A stretch of DNA of 64,000 bases from Impatiens glandulifera (GCF_907164915.1 NC_061866.1:39434320-39498319); one strand, 5' to 3'; counted from the first letter of the stretch, positions 48,208 through 61,217 are shown. Numbers and translations: made by a program. Notes: generated by a model not told the origin, from the sequence alone.

Positions 48208-50859
48208 TGTTGAGAATAGATGGTCGCCCTTTCTCTTGCTGTGCGAGAGCTTTCGATTTAGGGCACGACAATAAACTGTGAGGTAAAACACTACAATTAA
48301 ATACACTTTCTGTCGAGCCAACATTTGTTAAGGTCTTGTTTGTTGTGAATTTAATCCAAAATTAATTTATTATTTAATTACAAATTATTTATTTTATTTT
48401 ATTTTATCTTATCAAATCGTTTAAATATATATATATATATATATAAATATAATTACATTTATAAAATATTTTAATATTTTTTTATTATTTTATTTAAAAT
48501 TATTGGCCCAATTTAAAAAACATGGAAATTGATATGAATTTGAGAATATATATATATATATATATATATTAACAAATTTAATAATATTTTTGTCAAACAC
48601 AAATGTACAAGTATTTTATATATATTTTCTTATTTATTATTCTAATAACCTAAATAGTTAGACATAGTTGAATTGAACATATTAATGTTATATGTATCAA
48701 ATCTTACATAATAGTATAATCAACTTTCTTACTTTGATGTCATACAATTATTTTAAACACTTAATTCAAAAATGAATTGAAAATTATAACATATCTATTT
48801 AGACAACTAATATAATAATTATTATTTTTAAAAAGTTTGAATATATACAAAATAGTTTTTTTTTTTTTCAAGACTAAAGTTTAGTACAATCCATATGTCT
48901 CTATTCAAATAGTGAAACAATATAAAAAATATATTTTTTTTATAGATAAATGTATTATAGTTACACTAAAAACTTGAGTTTATTGTCAATTTATTTGTTT
49001 ATAATTATGTCCTAAAGTTATTTTATTTATAATAATAGATGACATTTGAATGTGCATCAACAAACAAAGATTCATGAGTTCTAACTAAGAGCTGAAAAAA
49101 TACATAACCGCACATCCAACAATCCAACAGTGAAAGAATGTGTTACGACTTGTTTCGTAAGGTGTGTTTTGGGTTCAAGAATCAAGTTCTTGATCTATAA
49201 GACCGGTGAAAACTACAATCAAAGGACAACGAAAGGTTTTCGATAGAGAATTTGGGGGAGGGGATAGAAGAACCAAGGGTGCGAAGAGAAATACTGTTGG
49301 TCTACACCAAACAGTCCATAATAAATAATAATAATAGACGAATATGGACGAAGTCACATCTTCATCATTCTATTCATGGGTCCTTGGGGAAGAAAGATCA
49401 GTCTTACATAGGTGATGTCTTGCCCCAAAATATTCGGTTACAACAATAACTAGAAAATAACAGAATTCAGTTTGTAAAGTAGAGAAGGAAAGCAAAACAA
49501 AATAATAAAACAACAAAACAGAAATCTGGCCCATGTGCACCATAAGACCGAGACCGGGTGTCGAGAAAGGTTGATGAAATTTATTTTAGGACCGATGCCT
49601 TGATTTTAGACCCTAACAGAATGTCATTTTTTTCTGTCCTAATTTAATATATTATAAGTTACACTAATTTTGTTAGTTTAACGTTTTTCTTATGTTTGTG
49701 TTTTAAATTGTTTCATGTATAGTAACTTGGCAGAATGTTGATGTGCATCAACAAACAACAACTTTAAATTCTCTATAACAGATAATATAAAAATACATGA
49801 ATGCACATTGAATTGAGGTACAGAAAAAATACAAATTAGTTTTTAGCTTAAACTATTATAATTATACTAAACTTTTGAGTTTACTTTATATATTTGTATT
49901 ATTATTTGATATGAATTTTATGACAGTTTATATTTTGCTATACTTTTACAATGGATGAGAGATATGCAGAAAATGAAAAAATTATTATCTAATAAACTTT
50001 ACTTACAAGTTGAATTAGGGATAGAATGGTTCTATTATCTTGCTTGGGGAATATATAATTTCCTATTTAAAAAAAATTAAAAAAATTATAAGAGTTAGTT
50101 TAATTCGGTTTATAAACATAAGTTGTTAGAGTAGTAGTTTTAATAAATAAATTACCGCGTAAAATAAAATTAAACATAAATGAGCATTAATAAATAAGCT
50201 GGAAAAATAAAAACTAACTTAATTATACATTTAACCATTCAAATAAATTGAATATAAAATAAAATTATAATTTTAAAATAGGAATTTATATATTCTCAAT
50301 GATAACAACCATTTTTTAAACCAAAACTGTCAAATTTAATTATCAACAAAAAAAATAGGAATATCTTATTTGTTCATTCTAAAAGTCAATTTTATTGAGA
50401 ATAAAATATTTTCAAATTTCTATATTTATAAGCAATTAGTTTTTTTTTTTTTTTTTTTCTTAATTCGGTCGTCCTGGTCCAACCGGTTGAACCGGATTTT
50501 ATTTTTATTTTAAATATATTAGTATATAAATGGTATATATAATCCTTATACATATAAAAAATAATAATTAAATAAATATAATTAAACTTAATAATTTATC
50601 AATTAAATTAATATTATATTAAATATACATAACTCCCTACAAAATAAACTCATAATATAGATCATATTCATTAGGTCACTCCCTTTTACTTTATAATATT
50701 TATGTATGAAAACCCAGATAAGGAAGATTTTTGAATAATAGACCTTTGAATTTTGGATAGACAAAATGATCTAGATCATAAACATCGGTCATCTAACATT
50801 CTTATTAACTCCAAGATATATGTCTTTCACAAGCTAAATCACCGGAAAAATAACATATT
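48208..50859. other. RPB6 upstream region and AT-rich intergenic DNA
   Basis: Contains the RPB6 promoter (no clear TATA box) within the first few hundred bases, (AT)n tracts at about 48424-48446 and 48550-48573, and a T-run at about 50439-50459. A duplicated motif gatgtgcatcaacaaacaa-like occurs near 49051 and 49739, suggesting an old ~700-bp tandem duplication. No gene recognised. Confidence 0.5.
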
Positions 50860-51156
50860 TGTTAGAAATTAAAGTAATAATAATAATAATAATTAAGGAA
50901 TCTTTGGTTGTTAAAGAGCCTCTTGGATTGTCCAAGACTCTTGATCTTATCAAATAAATGAGACTCTTCATGTCTTAGTTTAAGAGTCTTAGTTATGTTT
51001 ACTTTATTTAAGGATTGTAATCGTGTTATTTTCTATCAAGTTTAATAGACAAAATCTCATTCCAGTTTTATGTTTCATTATCTAGAGTTTCTATTCACAT
51101 TCATATATATTTCTTCACGGTTCGATCATCGAAGTCCTGATTGTGACTTCGTTACA
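50860..51156 (+). repeat. 5' LTR of the copia element
   Basis: TGTTAGAAATT...CTTCGTTACA, 297 bp. It has six ATA-type units near its start against five in the 3' LTR. Confidence 0.95.
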
Positions 51157-51168
51157 TGGTATCAGAGC
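51157..51168 (+). other. Primer-binding site (initiator tRNA-Met)
   Basis: tggtatcagagc directly after the 5' LTR. Confidence 0.9.
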
Positions 51169-51208
51169 TTTGGTAATATTGTTGAAGAATGTATCGTTGT
51201 TATTCGAT

Positions 51209-54200
51209 ATGGAAAGTAGTGGTCGTGTAGCTGGACTCGGTTTGGAGTTGTTAAACTAGTCAAACTACCGGATATGGAAAACCTGTATGGAATCGTACCT
51301 GGTTGGGGAAGATTTGTGGGACATCGTCGTAGACGATGATGATGTAGCTACTGAGGATGTTGCTGAAAATGCGGAAGCATCGAAGAAGCGGAAGAGACTC
51401 AACGCAAAGGCAGAATTTGTGTTGAAGAGGTCAATCTCCCACAATCTGTTCGAACACATCATCGGTTGTGGATCTGCTTGTGAGATCTGGGAAACGCATG
51501 ATCGTCTTTTCAATAAGAAGAACTAAGCTCGTCTCTAGATGCTTGAAAACGAGTTGAAAGCCGCAAAGCAAATCAGATCTGTCTCGGAGTTCTTTCTTAA
51601 GGTAAAGAACATATGCTCAGAAATTTCTTTATTAAACCCAGATGAGAAAATCTTAGAGGCTCGAACAAAGAGACATATTGTTCGAGGACTTCGACCTGAA
51701 TATACACCATTCATCACCTCGATTCAAGGTTGGGCTCAACAAGCTTCACTCGAGGAGTTTGAAAATCTCTTGTCATCTCAAGAGTCGTTGGCCGCACAAA
51801 TGGTTGGAACGAGTATAAATGAGGAGTCAAACAACGCGTTGTTCGTGAAGAAATCGAGCTGGAAAAAGGGAAAGTCGAAGAAGGAAGAAACAGGTCAGGA
51901 TTCTTCAAATATTCCTAAAAAGCCCCTTAAGTGTTTCAGGTACGGCAAGACTGGACACTTCAAGAGAGACTGTCGAGTAAATTTGAATGGTAATTTTTCT
52001 GGTTCAAATCTCGGAGAAAAGTCTAACCAGCGTGTTGAGGAGGACTGGGACAAGGCTTTTCATGTCGATGTGACGACTTCGAAGGAAAAGAAAACAGAGG
52101 CTTCTCATGGTAAATAGGAGATCGATCAAAGGTGGATCGTCGATTTAGGGTGCGGACATCATGTTACTGGAGATGATTCTGTGTTCTCATCGAGTCGAGT
52201 TCATAATGGGGGCGGTGGCATTGTCACGGCAGATAACTCGGTTCACGAAGTTAAAAAGGAAGGATCAGTTGTCATTGAAAGCGATAAAGGAGAATCTATT
52301 ACTCTGAAGAATGTTTATCACGTTCCAGGAATTTAGAAGAATCTCTTCTCGGTTGCAAATGCTGTAGACGCTGGAAATTTGGTGTTGTTCGGTCCACATG
52401 ATGTGAAGTTTTTAAGGAACGTGAAAGAAATCAAGGCGGATGTGGTTCATACTGGAACTCGGGTAAATGATCTCTTTGTCCTTTCAGCTTCAAATTTGTA
52501 CATAGAAAGGGTGAACGACAAAAGCACCTCCTTTCTATGGCATGCAAGACTTGGGCATGTCAATATGACTAAGCTCAGTGTTATGTCTCAAAAGAAACTT
52601 GTCGAAGGTCTACCTGAAGATCTGAGAATTGAGGAGGGCAGTGTGTGTGAAGGATGTCAATATGGGAAGGCTCATCGACTTCCTTTCGACAACTCTGTAT
52701 CGAGAAGTAAGGGTCCTTTGGATCGAGTTCATAGTGACTTGATTGGACCAACTCGAACTGCCTCATACTCGGGAAGTAAATATATGTTGCTATTTGTGGA
52801 TGATTTCTCTTGGTTCACTTGGGTGTACTTTGTGAAAGAGAAGTCTGAAGTGTTCTATAAATTTCTCGAGTTCAAGGAGACGGTAAAAGGAGAACAGGAA
52901 AGGAAAATTCGAGTATTGCGGACAGACAATGGTGGGGAATTTTGCTCAAAAGAGTTTGAATTGTTTTGTAGGCAAAATGGGATAAAAAGAGAACTCTCCT
53001 GCCCCGAGACCCCGCAACAGAATGGGATAGCCGAAAGGAAGATTCGACACCTTACAGAGACTTGTAAGTCTTGGTTGCATATGAAGAATATACCAAGGCA
53101 GTTATGGGCAGAAGGCATGAGTTGTGCTGCTCATGTCATCAATCGAGTTCCGCTTAGCCCGAATGAGTTCAAATCTCCATTCGAGATGCTTTTTGGTTTT
53201 AAGCCAAATGTTAAACATTTTCAAGTTTTTGGATCTACTTGTTATGTCCATATTCCAGACTCGAGAAGGAGCAAATTAGATGCGAAGGCAGTCAAATGCG
53301 TGTTTGTCGGCTATGACCAGAGAAGGAAAGGGTGGCGGTGTATGGATCCATCAACTCACAAATGCACTGTGTCAAGAGATGTTGTTTTCGACGAAATTTC
53401 TTTGTACTATATGAAGGATGTTGAAGAAACTGTTCAGACTGATCTTCCCATTCCCATGTCTACGGGAAGCTCCTGTAGTAGTAATAATAGTGACAGGGGG
53501 AGCCCTGACTTAGCTCAAGATACTTCAGTCGATGAAGGAGCCAAAGGTGAAAGGTTACCAGGAAGTCCACATCAGGAAGAATCAAGTCAACAACAGAATG
53601 GGGAATCTAGACCAAAAAGGAATATTGTAAGGCCTTGTCGATTCAAGGATGATAATTTTGTGACAACATTTTCTTGTTTCTTGGCAAACGCAATAGATGA
53701 CGAGGAACCCACTTCTTATAATGAAGCAAAAAATGTCAAGGAATGGGTGGCAGCAATGGAGGAGGAAATGCATGCTCTCAAGAAGAATGAGACATGGGAC
53801 GTTATTCCGAAGCCTCCTGATACTCAAGAAGTCACATGTAAGTGGGTGTATCGAATCAAGCGAAAGGCTGATGGAAGCATAGATCGATACAAAGCTATAT
53901 TGGTCGCTCGAGGATTCTCACAGAAGTATGGAGAAGATTACGAGGAGACATTCAGCCCAGTTGGGAAGATGACGTCAATTCGCATTGTGTTGGCCTTAGC
54001 AGCAAGTTCTCAATGGAAGCTGTGGCAATTGGATGTCAAGAATGCATTTCTCTACGGAGAACTTGATCGTCCAATATATATGGAACAACCACCTGGATTC
54101 GAGAAGACTGATGGTTTCCAGTTGGTCTGTAGACTTAAGAAGACACTATATGGATTAAAGTAAGCCCCGCGTGCTTGGTATGGAAAGATTGCAGAATATC

Positions 54201-55257
54201 TTCAATTTTGTGGGTACAAGGCTTCAAAATATGATTCAAGTCTATTTATAAAGAAGAATCATGGACAGATGGTGGTGGTGCTTCTTTATGTGGATGATAT
54301 AATCTTGACGGGCAGTAACTATGATGAGGTTGCTCCTCTACAAGATGAGCTCTCGCTTCGTTTTGAGATGAAGAAGCTTGGTGAACTTAGAACATTCCTT
54401 GGTCTGCAAATCGAAAATTACGATAAAGGGTTGTTTGTATCGCAGATCAACTATGCAAAGAAGTTGGTAGAAAACTTTGGTATGACTGATGGAAAAAAGA
54501 ACTATACTCCTCTCGACGTAAATCCCAGACTTAGTCGAGATGAAGGAACATGTCTATCAGATCCTCGTCCTTATCGTGCTCTTGTGGGAAGTTTGATTTA
54601 TCTGACTATAACAAGGCCTGACATCGCTTATGCAGTTGGAGTGGTGAGTCGATACATGCAGGAGCCAAGGAAACCACACCTCGAAGAAGCGAAGAAAATT
54701 TTGAAGTATATTAATACCTCACTAGATATTGGTCTACTATATGAGAAAGATGCGAAATTTGTCTTGCAAGGATATGCAGATGCTGACTTTGCTGGAGATC
54801 GAGACGATCAAAGGTCCACATCTGGGTTTGTTTTTCTTTGTGGAAATACTAGCATATCTTGGAGTAGTAGAAAACAAGGATCGGTATCCTTGTCTACAAC
54901 AGAAGCGGAATACAAAGCATCAACTCACGCAGCACAGGAGTGCATATGGCTTCGTAGACTATGGGAGGATTTTCATGTCAAGTTTGATTATCCAGTTCCT
55001 ATACATGGAGATAATTTGAGTGCTATTAAATTGACTTCAAATCATGTGTTTCATCAAATCATGTGTTTCATGCGAGGACAAAACACATTGAGTTGGAGCA
55101 TCACTTTATTCGTGAAAAAGTATTAGAGGGAATCTTTGAGATGGTTGCAGTAAGGAGTGAAGACAATGTTGCTGATATCTTCACAAAAGCACTTCCTAAA
55201 GGTCCTTTCGAAAATCTACGATCTAAGTTGAGACTAGTTCATCAGGCATCACTTTAA
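51209..55257 (+). pseudogene. Copia gag-pol pseudogene
   Basis: One frame from ATG 51209 runs through the element but has in-frame stops at 51257, 51524, 51536, 52115, 52334 and 54161. A 17-bp tandem duplication at 55037-55070 shifts the frame near the end of RNase H. Gag (51287-52117) has a defective knuckle, CFRYGKTGHFKRDC, with Tyr at the second Cys position. The protease motif reads DLGCGHH instead of the usual D-S/T-G. Integrase has its HHCC region (about 52540-52670) and D, D, E residues in HSDLIGP, RTDNGGEF and AERKI. RT carries YVDDI at about 54290. RNase H carries DADFAGD and TEAEYKAS. It cannot encode working proteins. Confidence 0.93.
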
Positions 55258-55264
55258 GGGGGAG
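55256..55264 (+). other. Polypurine tract
   Basis: aagggggag immediately before the 3' LTR, overlapping the final stop codon region. Confidence 0.85.
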
Positions 55265-55560
55265 TGTTAGAAATTAAAGTAATAATAATAATAATTAAGG
55301 AGTCTTTGGTTGTTAAAGAGCCTCTTGGATTGTCCAAGACTCTTGATCTTATCAAATAAATGAGACTCTTCATGTCTTAGTTTAAGAGTCTTAGTTATGT
55401 TTACTTTATTTAAGGATTGTAATCGTGTTATTTTCTATCAAGTTTAATAGACAAAATCTCATTCCAGTTTTGTGTTTCATTATCTAGAGTTTCTATTCAA
55501 TTTCATATATATATTTCTTCACGGTTCGATCATTGAAGTCCTGATTGTGACTTCGTTACA
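55265..55560 (+). repeat. 3' LTR of the copia element
   Basis: 296 bp, about 98% like the 5' LTR. Confidence 0.95.
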
Positions 55561-55565
55561 ATATT

Positions 55566-56039
55566 CTCGTAAACGCCGTTGGAAATAACGTAGCAATGTT
55601 GCCAGACATCTCCTTTAACCTTAAGATCTATGAAGGCGACCTCTACGACGTAACCTTAGGGAATTTGAGCAACCCATAGTGCTATTTGGACTGTCTATGT
55701 TTTCTTCCGGGGAAATATTTGCAGACATATAGAGAGGCAGGACATACAAAGATAAAGAAAGAGGGACAAAAAATGGAGAAAATTTTATAGAAACTTTTCA
55801 AACTAAAAATTTTCAGTTTACTAACCGGATTTTGATCGTTTCGAAAGATAATCGTATTAAAGTCAAAAATCTAACCGCTTACTCAACTGTTTAGCCGTCG
55901 AACCGGTTGAACCAACGGTCTAAATAACGTATTTTAAAACTATGTTTATAAATAATATGATTGGTTAAAGCAAATTAATTAAGTTACTTATAAATCAAAC
56001 ACAAAAAGCTAATTAATAACATATTTGGATAACTCTACA
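55566..56039. other. Non-coding spacer with an exon-like stretch
   Basis: On the minus strand 55660-55566 reads VVEVAFIDLKVKGDVWQHCY and onward, and the frame can be followed for a few residues across the copia insertion into 50859-50780. I do not recognise the protein. At 55900-55920 and at 50480-50500 there are aaccggttgaacc-type motifs that could be ends of an element enclosing it. Confidence 0.25.
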
Positions 56040-57869
56040 CAAATTTCCTACATTTCTCAATTCTATTAACTTATTTTGGATAAGTCGTTGCTAAATCTCA
56101 AAAGATTTGGTTATATCACCAATTAAAGATGAATGACAGAAAATAAAGAACACAATGAGTTTTTTATGAATGTTCGGAGTAAACCCTCCTACGTCACCCT
56201 TCTTCCACAGCCGAAAGAATTTCACTAAATTCTTTGAATCAAATACAGCTTACTTAACTAGCTAACACTCTGTCAAACATAACAACCTCTGTTCAACTTA
56301 CAATATTATCAACAATATTCTCACAGCTAGACATTAGTTTGATTCTTTTTATCTTGAGCTTGAATGATGTAAGAAATTAGTAAGTGCGAGAGTTAGCTTG
56401 TAAGATTGGTAATCGGTTGGGTAACTGATGATTCGTCCGTTGTCCTTGGGCATCTATTTGTAGTAGAAGGACACTAACGGTCGAATCTTCTTCATGGACA
56501 CATGGCAAGCGTCTATTGGAAGGCCGCCCATAGTACAAGAGTACATTAAACTTTGAGCAAATGGATCGTGGCCGTACCTAACTGGTAGTGCGCCGAATAT
56601 CCTTTCTGATATTGTCTTGTACTGGACAAACTGTTGGAAGGACATTTACATACATGACGTTCGTTCATTGGATACAATTAGCTGGTTTGTCAGACTACAC
56701 AAGAGTGAGTGGAGTAGAGTAATAGACAACTAGTTGATCGTGGATAGACGTATGCTAACTTCAAACGACTGCTGAAGCGAGTCATTAGACGTGCTTCATT
56801 AGACTTCCAAGTCTAAGTGAGTTAGACGTCAACGTCTAACTATGTGTTCCATTAGACTAACAAGTCTAATGGAGTTAGACTTCAACGTTTAACTACGTAT
56901 CACTTCAGACTTGTCTGAAGGAGTTAGACGCCAACGTCTAACTACGTTTCCCATTAGACTACCACGTCTAATGGGGATAGACTTCAATATCTAACTACGT
57001 ATCTATCAGACTGCAACATGTAACTACACATCATTTCAGACTTGTCGGAAGGAGTTAAACGCCAATGTCTAACTACGTTTCCCATTAGACTACCACGTCT
57101 AATGGAGTTAGAATTCAACGTCTACGTATCTGTTAGACTACAGAGTCTAATTACGCATCACTTCAGACTTGTCTGAAGGAGTTAGACGCCAACGTCTAAC
57201 TACGTTTCCCATTAGACTACCACGTCTAATGAAGTTAGACTTCAACGTCTAACTCTGTATCTGTTAGACTGCAACATATAACTACACATCACTTCAGACT
57301 TGTCTGAAAGAGTTAGACGTCAACGTCTAACTACGTTTCCCATTAGACTACCACGCCTAATGGAGTTAGACTTCAACGTCTAACTACGTATCTGTTAGAC
57401 TGCAACGTCTAACTACGCATCACTTCGGACTTGTCTGAAGGAGTTAGACGCCAATGTCTAACTACGTTTCCCATTAGACTATCACGTCTAATGGAGTTAG
57501 ACTTCAACGTCTAGCTACGTATTTGTTAGACTACAACGTCTAACTACGTATCACTTCAGACTTGTCTGAAGGTGTTAGACGCCAACGTCTAACTACGTTT
57601 CCCATTAGACTACCACGTCTAATGGAGTTAGACCTCAACGTCTAACTTCGCAACACATCTATTTAGCCTACTTAGACCACGTCTAATATAGCATACTCTT
57701 ATTAAAATATTTGGAATAAATATTAGACGTGTTGCACACAACAAATAGGCAACTTAGCTTTATTCTTAACTAAGTTTAATCACCATTAAGTTTTAATCAC
57801 ATACCATCAAAATAGAGTTGGCATAGAATATGTTTATTCTCTTAATTATCAAAATAATTTGTTCCAACA
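56040..57869 (-). mobile_element. Probable LTR (solo or truncated) with an internal tandem array
   Basis: Minus strand starts TGTTGGAACAAA at 57869, a typical copia-type LTR start. Near its other end (56180-56215) it has gttcggagtaaaccctccta and tacgtcaccc, the same kind of sequence found in the LTR at 62795-64000. The left boundary is uncertain and no target duplication was found. A 131-bp repeat array fills 56786-57650. Confidence 0.5.
56786..57650. repeat. 131-bp tandem repeat array made of nested palindromes
   Basis: The motif cacttcagacttgtctgaag recurs at 56901, 57032, 57159, 57290, 57421 and 57552, i.e. every 131 bp (once 127). Each unit holds about four palindromic subunits of the type ttagac-n-gtctaa (for example gttagacgccaacgtctaac). 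Six to seven copies. Confidence 0.9.
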
Positions 57870-58739
57870 AAGTATATTATATATTTGCAACTGCTATTCC
57901 GGATCTGGATTCAATTTAGAAAAATTTATTTAATTAAAAAAATAAAATAAATTGTTATTTAAAATAATTAATTTTAAAAATTATAATTATAAATGAATTA
58001 TATATATATTAATTTTATTTTAAAATTATTTTATTATTATTTTAAAATAATTTTTTTTTTTAAATTTAAATTTTAAGAATTTTTTTAGAGTTCAAATATT
58101 ATCTATATATGGGGTGAAAAAGCTATCTAATGAGAAAAGATTATTGTTTCTTGAAATTTGAGTATACTTCAATAAAGGTGGAATTGATCAAATCTCTTCT
58201 TTCTGAAACTTTTAAACTATATTATTTGGATTAAGCACAAATGAATTAACTTCATTTATTGATCACATTTGTTTGTACAAATATAAAATTAAGTTCTTTT
58301 TTATTTTACTGTAAAAAGAAACAAGAGAATGATAATGGAAGATTAATGTTTTGGCTTATTTTGATATAATATATATATATATATATTTAGAATATAGAGT
58401 TGATATTTTTATATTCGTGATTGTGTGAGACAATGCCGAGTTCTACCAATATACCGTGCCTTGTTGTATCATGTCTAATAGACTGACCCATTATTATTAA
58501 AGAAAAATAGAACAAACTTAAATTTGAGAAAAATTAATAAATACAAATGATTTCAAATAATCCTAACAAAAAAATACATAAAATTATTAACAAATTGCAA
58601 TATACAAAAATATCTTTAGAGTGAATTCCAAATATACCCCTGAATTTGTTTGAGATATCACACATACCTTCATATCTATCAACACTTTTAGTCACTTGGA
58701 AACATTGAAGTTGTATGGTTAAGTGTTGAATAGGGTCAA
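57870..58739. other. AT-rich intergenic DNA
   Basis: Includes a short (AT)n at about 58370. No gene, and no CACTA-type terminus could be found for the element to the right. Confidence 0.5.
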
Positions 58740-58859
58740 TGGAGACTAAAAAAAAGAGTTTTATCGAAAGATTTTTTCGACAAATTTATATATCTGTCGG
58801 TATAGGTGTTGAAAAAAAAAGTGTCACAAATGAGAAAAAAAAAACCCGACAGTATCTGC

Positions 58860-60690
58860 AATTCTTTCGATATTTAGGTACAATACCGAAAGATATTAGA
58901 CAATATCTTTCGGTTTTTAGTCCATCTAAAAAATAGTTTTTTTTTTTGAAGGTTAAGTACCGAAAGATATATACTATATCTTTCGGCTTTGATCCCTTCC
59001 AAAAAAATTTCAGAAAAATGGCTAAGTACTAGGTTTCCTTTAAGGTATATACCGAAAGATATATACTATATCTTTCGGCTTTGATTCATTCCAAAACATT
59101 TTCAGAAAAACAGATAAATACTGAGTTTTCTATAAGATATATATCGAAAGATATAGTATATATCTTTCGGGTTTGATCCTTTTAAAAAAAAATCAGAAAA
59201 CGACTAAGTATTGGATTTTCTTTAAGGTATATACAGAAAGATATGAACTATATCTTTCGGATTTGATCCTTTTCAAAAAAAAACAGAAAAATGGCTAAGT
59301 ACATGGATTTTCTTTAAGGTATATACCGAAAGATATAGCATATATCTTTCTGGTTTGATCATTTTAAAAAAAATTTAGAAAAACGGCTAAGTGTTGGATT
59401 TTCTTTGAGTGATATACCGAAATCCCTTTCAAAAAGAATTTCAAAAACGGTTAAGTTGTTGGTTTTTCTTAAAGGGTAATACCGAAAGATATACACTATA
59501 TGTTTCGGTTTTGCCCACTTCCCAGTACTTATTTTTTAGGTTATTTAAGACCAAAACCGAAAGATATAGGTATTATCTGTTGATTTTATTAAAGAATACT
59601 GAAAGATTTGTAGTAAATCTCTCTGTTTTGGTCACTCTTAACCAATTTATTTCCCCTTTTGAATTGGTGTTTTGGTTTCTAGGTACATGAATCTTGTTTA
59701 ATTGTTTAAACATATCCATTGTGATTCAATATTCCAAATAGGGGATTGTGATTAAAGTTACAAGTATAGGTTTGTGTTTGATTATGGTATGATGTACAAG
59801 GTTTGTGTTTGATTATGAATGAGTGATTATGTTTTATATTTCTATGTATAGGGGTTTTGTATGATCTATAAATATATGATTGTGTTTAGGTTTTAAGGAT
59901 AAAATATAATAATGCTTCAATCCAGTAAAATAATAAATTTGAAAATAGCCTAATACCGAAAGATATATCCTATATCTTTCGGATTACCATTGAATATCGA
60001 AAGATTTATATAAATCTTTCAGGTTTGCCCATTTCCCAAGCATTTTGTTTTTTTGGCTATTTAAACCAAACCCGAAAGATTTAGGTGTATCTGTCGGTTT
60101 TGTTAAAGAATACCGAAAGATATGTAGTAAATCTTTCGGTTTTGGTCACTCTTAACTAATTTATTTCTCCTTTTGAATTGGTGTTTTGGTTTCTAAGTAC
60201 ATGAATCTTGTTTAATTGTACAAGTATATATAGGGATTGTGATTTGTTTTACAAGTATAAATTTGTGTTTGATTATATAAACATGTATAAGTTTTGAGTT
60301 TGAATTTAATTAATTAGAATGTGAGTTTATGGTTTTTGTTTGTATGTGTAGGTGTTGTGTTTCATTTCTAAATAGAGGAATGTATTTAATTTGTGAAGGA
60401 TAGGATATATTTAGGCTTCAATCAGATTGAAAATGAAATTATAAAAAATCAGATACCGAAAGATTTAAGGAAAATCTTTCGGTATTTAATGGTAAAGCCG
60501 AAAGATTTATTCATATCTTTCAGTTTTGCCTCTTTTCCGGCAGTTGTAAAGTATCAGGGTAAATTAGGCCAAAGCCAATAGATATAGGTATATCTTTCGG
60601 CCTCTATAAGCTCAAAGCCGAAAGATATAGTTAAAACTGTCGCCCTTTAATTAAAGGAAATACCGAAAGTTTTATCTATACCTTTCGGTA
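58860..60690. repeat. Palindromic repeats (ccgaaagata...tatctttcgg), CACTA subterminal-like
   Basis: The palindrome accgaaagatat-n-atatctttcggt recurs with ~91-bp period at 58959, 59051, 59143, 59233, 59325 and 59416, with outliers at 58884 and 59481. A second, diverged block spans 59950-60690. The segment 59500-59700 is duplicated at about 60020-60215. Such arrays in CACTA elements bind the TNPA protein; the adjacent DUF4216 and TNPA-like pieces support that reading. Confidence 0.7.
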
Positions 60691-60824
60691 TTGTTAATTT
60701 ATATCGCGAATTGAGTCTTAATTTACGTATATAGGTCGCCCAATTAACAGACAATAGCGATATAACAAGAGACCTTAAGATCTTAAGCTCTAGTCCAACT
60801 ATGTACTCATTTAGTTTTGTTTGA

Positions 60825-61217
60825 TGTAAAATAAACGGATACAAATTCTGTACAGAAAAACACGACGAAGGTCTAACCACTCAAAACAACGGAGTTGTTG
60901 TTGTAGGCAACAATGAATCAGATACTCTATCATACTACGGAGTTTTAACGGAAATAATCCAAGTACAATACTTTTCTCATAGACGGGTTGTCCTCTTCAA
61001 GTGTCAGTGGTTTGATGCACATTCTGGGGAACGTAGGGTGAAAGTGGATAAATATGGTTTCGAAAGTATAAATGTAAATCGACTTTTAAAAACCCAAATG
61101 CAAGAACCTTATATTTTGGCAAGTCAAATAGAACAAGTATTTTATGCCCCTGATATGGAATCACGACCCGGTTGGAAGATTGTGACAAAAATAAATCCAC
61201 GTTTTACAAATATCTAG
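60825..61217 (+). pseudogene. DUF4216 domain of a CACTA (En/Spm) transposase, fragment
   Basis: An open stretch of 130 codons: NGYKFCTEKHDEGLTTQNNG, YYGVLTEIIQVQYF, VVLFKCQWFDAHSG, DKYGFESINVN, YILASQIEQVFYAPD, GWKIVTKI, then a stop at 61215. This is the conserved C-terminal domain of the large CACTA transposase. The catalytic TNP2 domain that should precede it is missing; palindromic repeats come instead. So it is a deletion derivative. Confidence 0.85.

Larger units (their letters stand above)
50860..55560 (+). mobile_element. Complete Ty1/copia LTR retrotransposon with 5-bp target duplication
   Basis: LTRs 50860-51156 and 55265-55560, TSD ATATT (50855-50859 and 55561-55565), PBS at 51157-51168, polypurine tract before the 3' LTR, and a gag-protease-integrase-RT-RNase H order typical of copia. 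The two LTRs differ by about five substitutions and two or three short indels, so insertion was recent. The coding frame is nevertheless heavily damaged. Confidence 0.95.

Noticed and set aside
52855..53118. Minus-strand frame inside the copia element
   Set aside because: Shadow of the integrase coding strand.
56786..57650. CRISPR-like regular repeat
   Set aside because: The repeats are contiguous with no unique spacers, in a plant nuclear context; it is a tandem satellite.
58884..59490. Series of transcription terminators
   Set aside because: Palindromes are regular and lie beside CACTA coding remnants, not after genes; subterminal repeats explain them better.
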